Shown here one piece after another: positions 5,487-6,704 of a stretch of 6,704 nucleotides of DNA. A program made the position numbers and the translations under genes. The notes below the pieces were generated by a model. That model ran no database searches and had not been told where the DNA came from. It saw only the letters and a list, made by a program, of their open reading frames with translations. Positions within the stretch are counted from its first letter, which is position 1; every line of letters begins with the position of its first letter. Source of the DNA: Actinomycetota bacterium (GTDB taxonomy: Bacteria; Actinomycetota; Thermoleophilia; UBA2241); the NCBI GenBank assembly GCA_003164655.1, contig PLTW01000125.1, positions 1 to 6,704 on the forward strand. The letters are read 5' to 3'.

Positions 5487-6704
5487 TCACGCCGGCGCGC
5501 CCGCCTCGTCGTTCACACTGAGGTCGCCCGTGAGGTCGTGCTCCTTGCCGATGCGCGCCCACACCTCGATCGGCAGGCCCCACAGCGTAATGAAACCGGC
5601 CGCCGCCTCGTGCGAGAACTCATCCTCGCTTGAGTAGGTGGCGAGCTTGTAGCTGTACAGCGAGTAGCTGCTGCGCCGACCGTCGGGCACGCAGCCACCC
5701 TTGTGAAAGCGCAGCCGCACGTCGCCGGTCACCCGCTCCTGACTCTGGAACAGGAAGGCCTTGCAGGCCTCGGTCAGCGGATCGAACCACTGGCCCTCGT
5801 AGATCATGTCGGCCAGCTTGCTCTCGATGCTGCGCTTGAAATGCAGCAGGTCGCGAGTGAGCACGAGGTCCTCGAGCTCGCGGTGAGCCGTGATCAGCGC
5901 CAGCGAGCCGGCCACCTCGTAGACCTCGCGGCTCTTGATGCCGACCAGGCGGTTCTCGATCATGTCGACACGGCCGAAGCCGTGCGTGTTGCCGATACCG
6001 TCGATCGTCTCGACCAGCTCGACCATGCCCATGGCCACGCCGTCGAGCGCCACCGGCTTGCCCTGTTCGAAGCTCACCACGACGTGCTGGGGCTGGTTGG
6101 GGGCTTCGGCCACCGACCTGACGAACTGGAACGCGTCCTCGGGCGGGGCCACCCAGGGGTCCTCGAGCACGCCGCACTCGTTGCTGCGCCCCCAGAGGTT
6201 CTCGTCGATGGAGTAGGGGCTCTTCTTGGTGAGGTTGACCGGGATGTTGTGGGCGGCCACGTAGTCGAGCAGCTCCTCGCGGCTCGGCCAGTCGGCGCCC
6301 CGCGCCGGCGCGACGATCGTAAGAGCCGGGTCGAGGGCCCGCACGCCGATGTCGATGCGCACCTGGTCGTTGCCCTTGCCGGTGCAGCCGTGAGCGACCG
6401 CCTGGGCGTCGTAGCGGTGGGCCGTCTCCACGAGCTTCTTGGCGATCAGCGGCCGGCCGATGGCCGTCGACAGCGGGTACTTGTCCTCATAGAGGGCGTT
6501 GGCCATGAGGGCCGGCAGACAGTAATGCTCGGCGAACTCCTCTTTGGCGTCGACGGCGACGGCGGCGATGGCGCCGGCCGCCTCAGCGCGGGCCATGGTG
6601 CCGGGCACGTCCTTGACGCGGCCGATGTCGACGAGGCAGGCGACCACCTGGTAGCCGTAGTTCTCCTGCAGCCAGGGGATGAGGGCCGAGGTGTCGAGGC
6701 CGCC
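5487..6704 (-). CDS. argG: Argininosuccinate synthase (5' end outside window)
   Basis: ArgG joins citrulline and aspartate with ATP to form argininosuccinate, the step before ArgH. The frame runs to the window edge, and the first visible residues, GGLDTS, are the end of the SGGLDTS pyrophosphatase loop that binds ATP, so only about ten residues are missing. About 405 residues are visible, as expected for a bacterial enzyme of a little over 400. Other family blocks are ANALYEDKYPL, AHGCTGKGNDQVRI, PYSIDENLWGRS followed by ECGVLEDP, GIGNTHGFGRVDMIENRLVGIKSRE (read in pieces), and the C-terminal YSLYSYKLATY and GFITLWGLP. A GTG at 6645-6647 lies inside the conserved core and is not the start. 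The TGA stop is at 5487-5489, 130 bases before argH. Whether further arg genes lie upstream cannot be seen. Confidence 0.98.
   Translation of the reverse strand, partial: GGLDTSALIPWLQENYGYQVVACLVDIGRVKDVPGTMARAEAAGAIAAVAVDAKEEFAEHYCLPALMANALYEDKYPLSTAIGRPLIAKKLVETAHRYDAQAVAHGCTGKGNDQVRIDIGVRALDPALTIVAPARGADWPSREELLDYVAAHNIPVNLTKKSPYSIDENLWGRSNECGVLEDPWVAPPEDAFQFVRSVAEAPNQPQHVVVSFEQGKPVALDGVAMGMVELVETIDGIGNTHGFGRVDMIENRLVGIKSREVYEVAGSLALITAHRELEDLVLTRDLLHFKRSIESKLADMIYEGQWFDPLTEACKAFLFQSQERVTGDVRLRFHKGGCVPDGRRSSYSLYSYKLATYSSEDEFSHEAAAGFITLWGLPIEVWARIGKEHDLTGDLSVNDEAGAPA

Noticed and set aside
3371..5521. Very long plus-strand open frame opposite argH and the HAD gene
   Set aside because: It shares argH's codon register on the opposite strand, so it stays open because argH lacks TTA, CTA and TCA codons. 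Its translation is Arg/Gly/His-rich without any recognisable domain, while the minus strand encodes clear enzymes.
1..6704. Mobile element, CRISPR array, tRNA/rRNA or defence system
   Set aside because: I saw no direct repeats, transposase or integrase motifs, RNA gene signatures or defence domains. All substantial coding is housekeeping-type and collinear on one strand.

Overview
The window is one strand of a compact, GC-rich (about 70% by eye) bacterial chromosome. All six protein genes read on the minus strand, so transcription runs from high to low coordinates: argG (cut at its 5' end by the window edge), argH, a HAD-superfamily hydrolase, an AAG-type 3-methyladenine DNA glycosylase, a NIF3/DUF34 protein and a U32-family protein of the RlhA-like type (cut at its 3' end). 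There are no RNA genes, insertion sequences, CRISPR arrays or phage genes. The large plus-strand reading frames are antisense shadows that arise because TTA, CTA and TCA codons are almost absent. GTG starts, very high G+C and an apparently leaderless HAD gene with a TAGAAT box fit a high-GC lineage such as Actinomycetota. The taxon is an inference from style, not from a marker gene.

The right part (3983-6704) holds the last two steps of arginine synthesis: ArgG joins citrulline and aspartate, and ArgH splits argininosuccinate into arginine and fumarate. The two genes are 130 bases apart. That gap holds a TATGAT -10-like box overlapping a 7-base inverted repeat, which is a plausible operator or leader hairpin for argH, followed by a good ribosome binding site.

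The middle part (2256-3982) holds the HAD gene, with a TAGAAT box 7 bases before its ATG and no ribosome binding site, and the DNA glycosylase gene close behind it. Upstream of HAD, after argH, is a GC-rich hairpin that may end or weaken argH transcription. The glycosylase keeps its catalytic residues but appears to have Met where the helix-intercalating Tyr of the family normally sits.

The left part (1-2255) is a NIF3-U32 pair with a 22-base overlap, so the two are probably translationally coupled. The NIF3 gene has its own candidate promoter, a 14-base palindrome and leader hairpins. The U32 protein has the complete family signature, four cysteines suited to an iron-sulfur cluster, and a low-complexity linker inserted after the cysteine cluster.

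Overall this looks like an ordinary housekeeping region. I see no convincing new multi-gene system. The best leads are the glycosylase substitution, the leaderless HAD promoter and the dyad upstream of argH.
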